Source: Enterococcus rotai
GTDB lineage: Bacteria; Bacillota; Bacilli; Lactobacillales; Enterococcaceae
NCBI RefSeq assembly: GCF_001465345.1
Contig: NZ_CP013655.1
Span: 124,001 to 188,000, forward strand
Direction of reading: 5' to 3'
DNA length: 64,000 nucleotides
How positions within the stretch are numbered: position 1 is the stretch's first letter; each line of letters opens with the position of its first letter. The notes beneath the pieces were generated by a model that was not told the origin of the DNA, did not search any database, and saw only the letters and a list, made by a program, of their open reading frames with translations. Position numbers and translations under genes: made by a program. Below are positions 37,379 through 45,337 of the stretch, piece after piece.

Positions 37379-37912
37379 ATGAATTTTTATTCCATAGACT
37401 TTGAAACAGCTAGTTATGCCAAGCATAGCGCTTGTTCTGTCGCATTAGTAAAGGTAGAAAATAATAAAATCGTTGATGAATATTATTCTCTAATTAAACC
37501 AGAAACAGATTTTTTCTGGAAAAATATTCAAATCCATGGTATCAAGCCAGAAGATGTCGTTGATGCGCCAAAGTTTCCTGATGTTTGGCGTCAAATCCAA
37601 TCTTGTTTCAAACCAAATAGTTTAGTGGTTGCTCATAACGCCCCCTTTGACTGTGGTGTTTTAGCAGGTTGTTTGGATTATTATGGTATCGCTCAGCCGA
37701 ATTACCTTTCGTTATGTACAGTGAAAACTAGCCGTAAATTATTTCCAGAACTCCCTAACCACAAGTTAAATACTATTTGTGAAAATCTAAATATCCAATT
37801 AGACAATCACCATGATGCTTTGGAAGATAGTCGGGCATGTGCTGAAATTTTATTGTATCAAGAAAAACATTTTGGAGTAGAACCACTGAAGAAACTTGTC
37901 ACGATAAAATAG
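37379..37912 (+). CDS. DnaQ-like 3'-5' exonuclease (DEDDh)
   Basis: A 177-residue stand-alone exonuclease like DNA polymerase III epsilon. Exo I is YSIDFETAS, Exo II VVAHNAPFDCGVLAG, and Exo III DNHHDALEDSRACAEILL with the catalytic His and Asp. Two ATG codons (37373 and 37379) are possible; the second has the better spacing to GAAAGGG. No polymerase or BRCT domain is attached. It is likely a proofreading or nucleic-acid-processing enzyme, partner unknown. Confidence 0.9.
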   Translation: MNFYSIDFETASYAKHSACSVALVKVENNKIVDEYYSLIKPETDFFWKNIQIHGIKPEDVVDAPKFPDVWRQIQSCFKPNSLVVAHNAPFDCGVLAGCLDYYGIAQPNYLSLCTVKTSRKLFPELPNHKLNTICENLNIQLDNHHDALEDSRACAEILLYQEKHFGVEPLKKLVTIK

Positions 37913-37931
37913 TTAGGATTTAATTATTACA

Positions 37932-37975
37932 GACGCTATCTGCAGCTTTGCATCATTTCAGATAGCGTTTTTTGT
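37932..37975 (+). terminator. terminator of the DnaQ-like gene
   Basis: ACGCTATCTG/CAGATAGCGT with a loop of about 17 bases, then TTTTTTG. Confidence 0.85.
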
Positions 37976-38051
37976 AAATATATTAATAAGAAAAAGCGCG
38001 GCGGATCTATTGTTCGAAAAAGCAAAAAATTTAACCCTACTATTAACAAAA

Positions 38052-38098
38052 TGAGACCGCGAAAAACCTGATCAACAGTTTTCTCACGGTCTTTTAAA
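38052..38098. terminator. probable bidirectional terminator before the acyltransferase gene
   Basis: GAGACCG..AAAAC/GTTTT..CGGTCTTTT between convergent genes; its stem has one internal mismatch. Confidence 0.6.
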
Positions 38099-38154
38099 TT
38101 TGGATAGATACCTTCGTATTTTTTCTATTCATCTATACATACTGATGTGTTCTC

Positions 38155-39180
38155 TTATTCTACAATGTGTAGCAAAATAAATAACTTTTGTCTCAAAATA
38201 TCAATTACCGAGCAGACAACATATACTGAAATAATAATTAGCGCAGAAGTCCAAACTAAATTTATCCCATAGTATGGAGCTTTGAATACTGTTAACTCTT
38301 TCCATAGAAAATGGCGAACATAACTATTATCATGTATCAGGTAAACTCCTAATGTTGCAGAACCCAATAAGTTCACCACAGGTATAGAACCAATATCCCA
38401 ATTCTTGACTCCACAAAAAAGCAAGATTGCCAAAAGAAGATAAAGAGGACTTTGCATGTCCATTATTAGACCTTTAGAAAGTGCATTTTCACTTTGATGA
38501 TTGTAAACAGCAAGTAATATAATCAGAAAAACTATAATCAGAAAAACAACAGCACCTTTTATAAAATAACTTTTAGCACTCTTAGTAAATGATTCAGGAT
38601 ATATCTTTATATAGGCAGCAATAAAATAAATAAACAAAAACCACATACCACTTTCAACAGCACCGTAATTAGCTACTAACAATGATATAACTGGCTTAAT
38701 TGATAGAAATACAAAAAAAACTATTAAAAGAGACAAATGTTGCTTCTTGTTCATATTCTCCACTAAGATATTTAAGAATGGTGACAAGCAGTATAATAGC
38801 ACATAAGAACTAATGAACCAATATTGTTGAAACACAATGGGAAAACTTGCTAAAATAGTATTTTTAACGTTCAAGATAGAATGATCTTTTCCAAAAAAAG
38901 CAAAAATCAAAAAAATACTTATTGAGTAAAAAAACACTTGTAACCATAAATGTAGTAATTTTTTTGGTTTAAATACTTTATTCACTAAAAAGTATCCACT
39001 AATCAATAAAAAACAATTTACTCCAAATTTCCCTGCCGATTCAATAATATCAAGAAAAATTGGCTTCATACCTAATTTTTCTCCAAAATTCCAGTCTGAA
39101 TGAAGAACATAATGATGCATTATAATCACAAATGCACTTAATATCCGAAAAAATTCAAAATTTGATTTTCTAACTTTCAT
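38155..39180 (-). CDS. acyltransferase 3 family membrane protein
   Basis: A 341-residue polytopic membrane O-acyltransferase. The N-terminus SNFEFFRILSAFVIIMHHYVLH carries the catalytic-type His of the family, followed by about ten membrane segments (NCFLLISGYFLVNKVF; YWFISSYVLLYCLSPFLNIL; LGVYLIHDN). Such proteins acetylate surface glycans or exopolysaccharide. Its DNA is visibly more AT-rich than its neighbours (hand count of two 60-base lines: 25 and 32 percent GC, against 40 percent in a line of the ahpF gene), hinting at acquisition by transfer. Confidence 0.88.
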   Translation of the reverse strand: MKVRKSNFEFFRILSAFVIIMHHYVLHSDWNFGEKLGMKPIFLDIIESAGKFGVNCFLLISGYFLVNKVFKPKKLLHLWLQVFFYSISIFLIFAFFGKDHSILNVKNTILASFPIVFQQYWFISSYVLLYCLSPFLNILVENMNKKQHLSLLIVFFVFLSIKPVISLLVANYGAVESGMWFLFIYFIAAYIKIYPESFTKSAKSYFIKGAVVFLIIVFLIILLAVYNHQSENALSKGLIMDMQSPLYLLLAILLFCGVKNWDIGSIPVVNLLGSATLGVYLIHDNSYVRHFLWKELTVFKAPYYGINLVWTSALIIISVYVVCSVIDILRQKLFILLHIVE

Positions 39181-39279
39181 ATATCCTATACCTAACTCCC
39201 CTATTTTTTAAAAAATATATACTTTAATGTATTATACTAGACTTGTTAAGTAATTAAACTACTTTATCAAATAATCACT

Positions 39280-39320
39280 AAAAAGTCTTTCGTATTAACT
39301 TTCAATACGGAAGACTTTTC
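39280..39320 (-). terminator. terminator of the ahpC-ahpF region
   Basis: AAAAGTCTTTCGTATT/AATACGGAAGACTTTT, just after the ahpF stop codon. Confidence 0.88.
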
Positions 39321-39321
39321 T

Positions 39322-41004
39322 TTATTTCTCTAAAATTTCAACAATTTCATCCATATTTTTAGAACCAAAGACAATTTCCTGATCATCAATGATCATCGCA
39401 GGAACGCTCATGATTTTCTTCTCTGTTTTCAGTTCTGGGAAAACACCGATATCGATCATTTCAGCTTCAACATTATGATTGATTGAAGCAATCCGTTGAC
39501 AGGCCGCTACCACATCTGGGCAATAGTGACAGGTCAATGACACGAAAATCTGTACTTTCTTTTTAGGTAATGCTTTGATTTTATTTACGACAGGCTCTTC
39601 TATTGGCTGTCCAGCGCCTCCCACATTGTAGACCGCTAAAACAATTGAGTTGACTTCATGACCACTCGGAATTCCGCTAAACTTGATTCCAGTGTATTCA
39701 CCTTGATCATTTAAGACAACTACACTTGGTAATTTATCAATACCATATTTTGCTTCTACGTCTGTACCTTTTTGAACGGTTTCCAATAAAATCTTCTCAC
39801 TCAATGACGCAAACTCTGTTAGAAAAGAATTCAATTCTAGCGATTTTTCTTCGCTGCTATCCATAACTTGTAATAAGGTAACATTCTTCGTTAATTTACC
39901 AAAAATACCACCTAATTGTTCTCTCATTGCGTCAGGGAACCAAGTGTTATTGCCGCTTGTCGCTTTAGCAGGTTTCTTCTCTGCTTTTGGTTGAGCTTCT
40001 TTATTTTCAGCATGTTGCTTCGCTAAACGTTTTTCCATACGCTCATTGACGATTGGCAAACCAGCTTTTGTTTTTTCTTCTGTGATATATTTTTGTGCAT
40101 TCGTCGCAGCAATTGCGCCATCTGCTACAGCTGTAACGATTTGACGGAGTTCTTTGATTCGTAAGTCCCCAGCTGCATATACTCCAGGTACATTGGTTTC
40201 CATATTTTCATTCGTAGGGACATAGCCACGATCTAATTCGACTTTGCCTTCAAAAATCTCAGTACTTGGTTTATTTCCTGCAAAAACAAACATCCCAAAA
40301 GTACTGTCAGCTGGTGCTTCGTAAGTCGTTTCTTCGCCTGTTTCATTGTTGACAAAGACCGCTTTACGAACAAAGTCATCACCTGTAATTTCTTTGACTT
40401 CTGTATTGTAGATGATCTTGATATCTGGATGCTGTTTGGCTGCTTCTGCTGTTAATTTGGCACAAGTAAAATCTGGTTCACGAATGATCATTGTGACTGA
40501 TTTACCATAACGAGTTAAATAAACTGCTTCTTCAGCTGCTGCATAACCACCGCCAAGTACGAAAATATCTAATCCTTGGAAGAATTCACCATCACAGGTT
40601 GAACAATAGGCAATGCCGCGGCCTGTAAATTCAACTTCACCAGGGAAACCAATTTTGCGTGCAGAAGCTCCTGTTGCAATGATCACAGCATAAGCTTGAT
40701 AGGTTTTAGTCGCAGACTTGACCGTTTTAACTGTTTGGCTTAAATCAACATCGATGATTTCATCTGTTGTAAATTCAACACCAAAATCCAGGGCTTGTAA
40801 ACGCATGTCTTCCATCAATTCAGGACCAGTTGTTGCTCGAATCGCTGGATAGTTCACGATTTCAGAAGTCGTCGTTACTTGTCCGCCGATCTTGTCTTTT
40901 TCGATGATCAATGTATCTAACATTGCACGACCTGCATAAATTCCCGCTGATAAAGCAGCTGACCCGCCGCCAATTACGATCAAATCATAAATTTCTTGAC
41001 TCAT
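39322..41004 (-). CDS. ahpF: AhpF-type peroxiredoxin reductase with swapped domain order
   Basis: A 560-residue FAD/NAD(P)H-dependent reductase that should reduce AhpC. The N-terminal 310 residues are thioredoxin-reductase-like: FAD motif LIVIGGGSAALSAGIYAGRA, redox pair CSTC in AYCSTCDGEFF, NAD motif VLGGGYAAAEEA and GVYAAGDLR. A Lys/Ala/Glu-rich linker follows, then two thioredoxin folds with the pair CHYC in SLTCHYCPDVV. Canonical AhpF has the thioredoxin folds first, so the order is reversed here. The ATG at 41004 has AAAGGAG; the frame is open to 41025. It lies 95 bases downstream of ahpC. Confidence 0.92.
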   Translation of the reverse strand: MSQEIYDLIVIGGGSAALSAGIYAGRAMLDTLIIEKDKIGGQVTTTSEIVNYPAIRATTGPELMEDMRLQALDFGVEFTTDEIIDVDLSQTVKTVKSATKTYQAYAVIIATGASARKIGFPGEVEFTGRGIAYCSTCDGEFFQGLDIFVLGGGYAAAEEAVYLTRYGKSVTMIIREPDFTCAKLTAEAAKQHPDIKIIYNTEVKEITGDDFVRKAVFVNNETGEETTYEAPADSTFGMFVFAGNKPSTEIFEGKVELDRGYVPTNENMETNVPGVYAAGDLRIKELRQIVTAVADGAIAATNAQKYITEEKTKAGLPIVNERMEKRLAKQHAENKEAQPKAEKKPAKATSGNNTWFPDAMREQLGGIFGKLTKNVTLLQVMDSSEEKSLELNSFLTEFASLSEKILLETVQKGTDVEAKYGIDKLPSVVVLNDQGEYTGIKFSGIPSGHEVNSIVLAVYNVGGAGQPIEEPVVNKIKALPKKKVQIFVSLTCHYCPDVVAACQRIASINHNVEAEMIDIGVFPELKTEKKIMSVPAMIIDDQEIVFGSKNMDEIVEILEK

Positions 41005-41099
41005 GTATGTTCTCCTTTTGTACATCTATTATTTTGATCTATAAATTTTAAGAAAGACTCCCCTAAAAAAGGAAGTCTTACAGTAGTCTATTTAATGGT

Positions 41100-41663
41100 T
41101 TAGATTTTACCAACTAAGTCTAAACTTGGTGCGATTGTTTCTTCGCCTGGTTTCCAGTTTGCTGGACAAACTTTATCGCCGTGTTCTGCTACAAATTGAG
41201 AGGCTTCTAATTTACGAACTAACTCATCAGCGTTACGGCCGATTCCCATGTCATTGATTTCGTAAGATTTAATTTCGCCTTCTGGGCTAACGATAAATGT
41301 TCCACGGTATGCTTGACCTAAATCTTCATTTAAAACGCCAAAGAAACGAGCAATTTTACCATTTGGATCAGCTAACATTGGGTACTTGATTTTACCAATC
41401 GTATCTGTCGCATCCGCCCAAGCTTTATGAACAAAATGGCTATCTTCTGATACTGAGTATACTTCACAGTTCAACTCTTTTAGGTGGTCATAATGATCTT
41501 GCATGTCGCCAAGTTCTGTTGGACAAACAAATGAAAAGTCAGCTGGATAGAAGAAGAAAATACTCCATTTACCTAATACGTCTGCTGTTGATACTTTGAT
41601 GAAGTCTCCATCTTGATAGGCGTCACATTCGAAATCTAATAGTTTTGTGTTAATTAAGTTCAT
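41100..41663 (-). CDS. ahpC: alkyl hydroperoxide reductase C (2-Cys peroxiredoxin)
   Basis: The 187-residue peroxidase reducing H2O2 and organic peroxides. The peroxidatic Cys is in PADFSFVCPTELGDMQ and the resolving Cys in DKVCPANWKPG. AGGAGG precedes the ATG. It forms a pair with ahpF downstream. Two AT-rich sequences resembling PerR boxes lie upstream. Confidence 0.97.
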   Translation of the reverse strand: MNLINTKLLDFECDAYQDGDFIKVSTADVLGKWSIFFFYPADFSFVCPTELGDMQDHYDHLKELNCEVYSVSEDSHFVHKAWADATDTIGKIKYPMLADPNGKIARFFGVLNEDLGQAYRGTFIVSPEGEIKSYEINDMGIGRNADELVRKLEASQFVAEHGDKVCPANWKPGEETIAPSLDLVGKI

Positions 41664-41685
41664 CTACATATTCCTCCTAATTTTT

Positions 41686-41709
41686 AAAAGCTAGCCTGTG
41701 TAGCTAGAC
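41686..41709 (-). repeat. short remnant of the intergenic repeat
   Basis: TAAAAG joined to CTAGCCTGTGTAGCTAGA matches the two outer ends of the full element with the middle missing. It sits next to the ahpC ribosome binding site. Confidence 0.4.
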
Positions 41710-41736
41710 ATTTTTCTACACTCTTAGCGTATCAAT

Positions 41737-41768
41737 TTAAAATTATTATGTCAATAGAATTATTATAG
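41737..41768. promoter_or_regulatory. candidate PerR boxes before ahpC
   Basis: TTAAAATTATTATGT and ATAGAATTATTATAG each match about 12 of 15 positions of the recalled PerR consensus TTATAATNATTATAA. Location upstream of ahpC fits peroxide regulation, but the region is AT-rich and chance similarity is possible. Confidence 0.4.
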
Positions 41769-41879
41769 TTTAGTTATTTTATTTTTGCTATTTTCGGCTT
41801 TTCTTTGAGAAAATAGCTCTTTCATTCTCATTAAGCAAAAAAACAATCGTTTTTACTTGTCTGATTATACTTACATCAT

Positions 41880-41932
41880 AAAATGAAAACAGAACAAAGA
41901 CAAGAGTCTTTATCCTATTTCATTTTCATTCT
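41880..41932 (-). terminator. possible terminator of the second DUF915 gene
   Basis: Nested inverted repeat with outer AAAATGAAA/TTTCATTTT and inner AAAGAC/GTCTTT. T-rich sequence follows on the minus strand, but the stem is interrupted. Confidence 0.4.
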
Positions 41933-41935
41933 ATT

Positions 41936-42781
41936 CTACCAAAAAAAATCTTTCAATAATTGAACGACTTTCTGATTTTCAACTAACTCGCTGTGACTTG
42001 TATTTTCTCCTTCGATCAACACTTCCTGATATTCCGCTACTTGATCCTGATAAATGTACCTTCCAGAAAAGACGCTTTGCACAGGAACGGTATTATCAGA
42101 TGCCGTATCATCAACCTCTCCAGCAATATTCAACATCTCAATTGTATCAGGGATATTTTCTAGATTCGTTAAATAGCCTTCAAGTAGGTCGCTAGTTTCT
42201 TTTAGTTGGGTAAATGAAGTCACCGCTTCATTATATTTTTTTGACGTATCATTATAAGGCGTTCCTAGTGTGATTAGTTTGGCTAATTCAGGGTCACCAG
42301 TTTGTTGAAATTCTTCCAGATAAGAGGTAATGACTAATCCGCCATTGGAGTGCCCTAAGTAATTGTATGTTTCAAATGAGTATTTTTCTTGGATATAATG
42401 TAATGCTAATTGATACCATTTTCCTTGAACGGGTAGTGTCTCATCACTACTGTCTTCAAACGCGATCACGATGATAGGATGTTCTGCGGTACTTGTTAAT
42501 TTTCCTTTAGAGGAAACCGTTCCGTCTGTTGCTACGGTCACTTTTAACACGTCAGCTTTTGAATCTAAGGCTTTGATCAAGCCATTGAATCGATTCACTG
42601 TCCCATTTGTGCCTGGAACAAAAATCGTTGGCGTTTGAATTGCCACGGGGTCGCTTGTTGATGTAAATTTTTCGGCGAATGCCGTTAGGCTTTTTTGAAA
42701 TAGAAGAAAGAGCATTAGAATAACACCTACAATCAAAAGTATTTTAGGAATCTTTCTTTTTATGTTTTTAGTAGTATTCAT
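41936..42781 (-). CDS. DUF915-family alpha/beta hydrolase, membrane-anchored or exported
   Basis: A 281-residue relative of the lipoprotein at 30194-31060. The N-terminus (KILLIVGVILMLFLLFQKSLTAFAEK) is a signal or anchor helix with no lipobox Cys. The catalytic elements are TIFVPGTNGTVNRFNGLI, nucleophile elbow YLGHSNGGLVI and a C-terminal His in NTSHSELVEN. The substrate is unknown; activity outside the cell is likely. It is preceded by a GGAGGG site. Confidence 0.85.
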   Translation of the reverse strand: MNTTKNIKRKIPKILLIVGVILMLFLLFQKSLTAFAEKFTSTSDPVAIQTPTIFVPGTNGTVNRFNGLIKALDSKADVLKVTVATDGTVSSKGKLTSTAEHPIIVIAFEDSSDETLPVQGKWYQLALHYIQEKYSFETYNYLGHSNGGLVITSYLEEFQQTGDPELAKLITLGTPYNDTSKKYNEAVTSFTQLKETSDLLEGYLTNLENIPDTIEMLNIAGEVDDTASDNTVPVQSVFSGRYIYQDQVAEYQEVLIEGENTSHSELVENQKVVQLLKDFFW

Positions 42782-42864
42782 GACGTTTCCCTCCTCTGAT
42801 AGAGAAAGTGTACGCCTTGAAACTTAAACGAACATTAAACACAATCGAAAGAAGGATACTAAGC

Positions 42865-43491
42865 TTAAGAGATTAAAAATGATTCATCCATATTCTTGTC
42901 TTTGCCAAAATGCTTACCATGAACATCAATTGCTGCATGCCATTCTTTACATAAATCATGAGGAATTCCATCCGTCAAATGATTGAAGTCTTTCCGCATT
43001 TCTTCGTACGTCTTATAGGGACCAAACCCCAATCGATTAAACAAACGAATGGCATATTGATCCGCGATAAAAACATTTCGTTCAAAGATATAAAGGAGCA
43101 TCGCATCTGCTGTTTCTGAGCCAACACCTTTGATCATTAACAGCTCTTTTCTTAACGCTTCAGTAGAGTAAGCACGAAATTTATCAAAATCACTATCATG
43201 GGAAATAAACCAACTGATCAATGCTTTGATATAGTTACTTTTTTGAGTGAAAAATCCTGCTGGACGGATCAGTTCTTGAAGTGTTTCTAATTCCATTTCA
43301 TGAAGACTTTCTACTGTTAGATAAGGTTCCAAATTAGCCAATGCTTTATGCGCATTTTTTTCAGTCGTCTGCTGGATCAAGATCATCGAAACCCAATCAG
43401 AAATCCGATTCTCATCTTCCCACCAATATTGAAAACCGTAATGTAAGACCAAATTATTTAACACTTGAAGCTTTTCTTTATCTGATTTCAA
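42865..43491 (-). CDS. HhH-GPD DNA glycosylase lacking the iron-sulfur cluster
   Basis: A 208-residue endonuclease III-superfamily protein. DWVSMILIQQTTEKNA corresponds to the first conserved block, ELLMIKGVGSETADAMLLYIFE to the helix-hairpin-helix and NVFIADQYAIRLFNRLGF to the block with the catalytic Asp. The Lys of true endonuclease III (GVGRKTA) is Glu here (GVGSETA), so it should be a monofunctional glycosylase, as in 3-methyladenine DNA glycosylase II types. The C-terminus has no C-x6-C-x2-C-x5-C motif. The damaged base it recognises is unknown. Confidence 0.87.
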   Translation of the reverse strand: MKSDKEKLQVLNNLVLHYGFQYWWEDENRISDWVSMILIQQTTEKNAHKALANLEPYLTVESLHEMELETLQELIRPAGFFTQKSNYIKALISWFISHDSDFDKFRAYSTEALRKELLMIKGVGSETADAMLLYIFERNVFIADQYAIRLFNRLGFGPYKTYEEMRKDFNHLTDGIPHDLCKEWHAAIDVHGKHFGKDKNMDESFLIS

Positions 43492-43567
43492 CTTTATCTA
43501 CTCCTTTATCGTCACATAAAAAAACTCAGATCAAAATAATTAAATCCTGACCCAAGTTGTCTATTCG

Positions 43568-44248
43568 TTATTCAGTTAGTTCTCTTTCTTTTGTGATCAT
43601 GATCACGCCATCACCTAACGGCAATAATGTTGAAGTCAAATCTGGATGGGTCATAACTGTCTCTAAAAATTGATTCAATTTTCTATGAATCGTTCTTTGG
43701 CTACGAGGAATTTCTTCGATTGGGTCTAAAATCGTGCCTGCTTGAAAGACATCATCCACCATCAGCACACCACCAACACGTAATAAGCGTAAGCATTCTG
43801 GTAAAAATTCGATATATTTAGATTTTGCACTGTCCATAAAAATAAAGTCATAAGGACCACTTAGTGTCGGCAAAATTTCCGCCGCTTGTCCTTCTAATAA
43901 AGTTACTTTGTCCGTTAGACCTAAACGTTCATAGGTTACTTTCGCTTTTCTGATCATTACATCAAATCGATCGATCGTCGTAACATGTCCGTCTTCCCCG
44001 ACACATTGCGCCATAAGGCTAGAAGAAAAGCCGATTGCTGTCCCTATTTCTAAAATGTTCTTGGGTTTGATTTGATCTAAGAAAAATTGTAAGAACACTA
44101 CTGTTTCATGGGGAATGATTGGTACTCCCGCTTCGTGAGCTTCTTCTTCGATTACGCCAAGTTCACCTTGGATTTTTTTTTGTTTATTTCGCATAAATTC
44201 AACAAGTTCTGGTTTCACAACTGGTCGATGCATCATTTCGTTGCGCAC
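43568..44248 (-). CDS. SAM-dependent O-methyltransferase
   Basis: A 226-residue class I methyltransferase of the catechol/caffeoyl-CoA O-methyltransferase family (methyltransf_3). Motifs are NILEIGTAIGFSSSLMAQ, VTTIDRFDVMIRKAKVT, FIFMDSAKSKYIEFLPE and GGVLMVDDVFQAG. The ATG at 44260 touches the ribosome binding site GGAAGG, so I prefer the GTG at 44248, nine bases from it. The substrate is unknown. Confidence 0.88.
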   Translation of the reverse strand: MRNEMMHRPVVKPELVEFMRNKQKKIQGELGVIEEEAHEAGVPIIPHETVVFLQFFLDQIKPKNILEIGTAIGFSSSLMAQCVGEDGHVTTIDRFDVMIRKAKVTYERLGLTDKVTLLEGQAAEILPTLSGPYDFIFMDSAKSKYIEFLPECLRLLRVGGVLMVDDVFQAGTILDPIEEIPRSQRTIHRKLNQFLETVMTHPDLTSTLLPLGDGVIMITKERELTE

Positions 44249-44458
44249 GTTATTCATCCTTCCAAAAGTCAATCATTTCTAGTTTTCACTACTAGTAATA
44301 TAGCAGAAATCATTTTCGGTTAATAGCCTTTTTTAGCTGTTTTGAGAAAATAGTTTCGTTCATGTCTTTTAACAACGATGCATTCTTTTTAATCTACTAC
44401 GATTTTACTAGACTTAAACTAAAAACAATCATGAAACATTTAAAGAGTATCCATTATC

Positions 44459-45337
44459 CTATAATGTTTTCAAATAGTTTTTTGCTTTTTGGTACAATTC
44501 AAGTTGCTGACTTTTCTTCACGAAGTTTCTCTTATTAAAACATTGATAGTTGCTTTGCCTAACTGAATTTAAAATTCCTTTGTAAAAATAGATAGATAGT
44601 AACAGCGCTTCTTGACAATCTTTGTGGATAGAAGCTAGCATTGTTTGGGCTTTTGAGTATAGTTGCTCAGCTCTTGTTGCCTCGTATTCCCATAATTCTA
44701 TAAAAGAATCATTGATGGTACCTTTTTCCAACGAATCAAGTGAAACATCAAATCTTTCCATGATTTCCTTTGGAAGATAGATTCGCTGATTATTGTAGTC
44801 TTCTCCGATATCTCTTAAAATATTCGTGATCTGCATGGCTTCACCTAATTGGATTGCTTGGCTTCTTATTTCATCAGGACGATCAGAAAGAATTGGCAAC
44901 AACATCAATCCGACTGATCCTGCGACATAGTAAGAATATTCTTCTAATTCAGTCTGTGTTTCAGGTTGTTGAAACGCCCAATCCATCTCTTGCCCCAATA
45001 ACATATCATAAAAAGACTGTTGATTCATTTCATAGGTTTCGAATACTGGCACTAAGGCTCTCCAAAAATAACGATCTGGAATTTTCCCTGCTAAAAAGTC
45101 ATCTAATTCACGTTTTAATTTGTTTAAACGATCCACATCACGGTATACATCAATGCTATCATCTGCTTCACGACAAAAAGAATAAATAGCAAAAATACTT
45201 AGTGCTTTTTGCTTTGGAAGTTTAGAAAAGGCTTTATAAAAACTTTTTGAATGATTGCGAATCGTTTCCTCACACAAAGCGAAATCTGATTCATACATTG
45301 AAAATAGTTTTGTTACGTCATCTTTTCTTTTTATCAT
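44459..45337 (-). CDS. crtM: dehydrosqualene synthase (diapophytoene synthase)
   Basis: Joins two farnesyl diphosphates into C30 dehydrosqualene, the first step to 4,4'-diaponeurosporene. The 292-residue protein shows both Asp-rich motifs of the squalene/phytoene synthases, CREADDSIDVYRD and NILRDIGEDYNNQRIYLP. GGAGGAG precedes the ATG, which overlaps the end of crtN by 20 bases, so the genes are translationally coupled. Confidence 0.94.
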   Translation of the reverse strand: MIKRKDDVTKLFSMYESDFALCEETIRNHSKSFYKAFSKLPKQKALSIFAIYSFCREADDSIDVYRDVDRLNKLKRELDDFLAGKIPDRYFWRALVPVFETYEMNQQSFYDMLLGQEMDWAFQQPETQTELEEYSYYVAGSVGLMLLPILSDRPDEIRSQAIQLGEAMQITNILRDIGEDYNNQRIYLPKEIMERFDVSLDSLEKGTINDSFIELWEYEATRAEQLYSKAQTMLASIHKDCQEALLLSIYFYKGILNSVRQSNYQCFNKRNFVKKSQQLELYQKAKNYLKTL

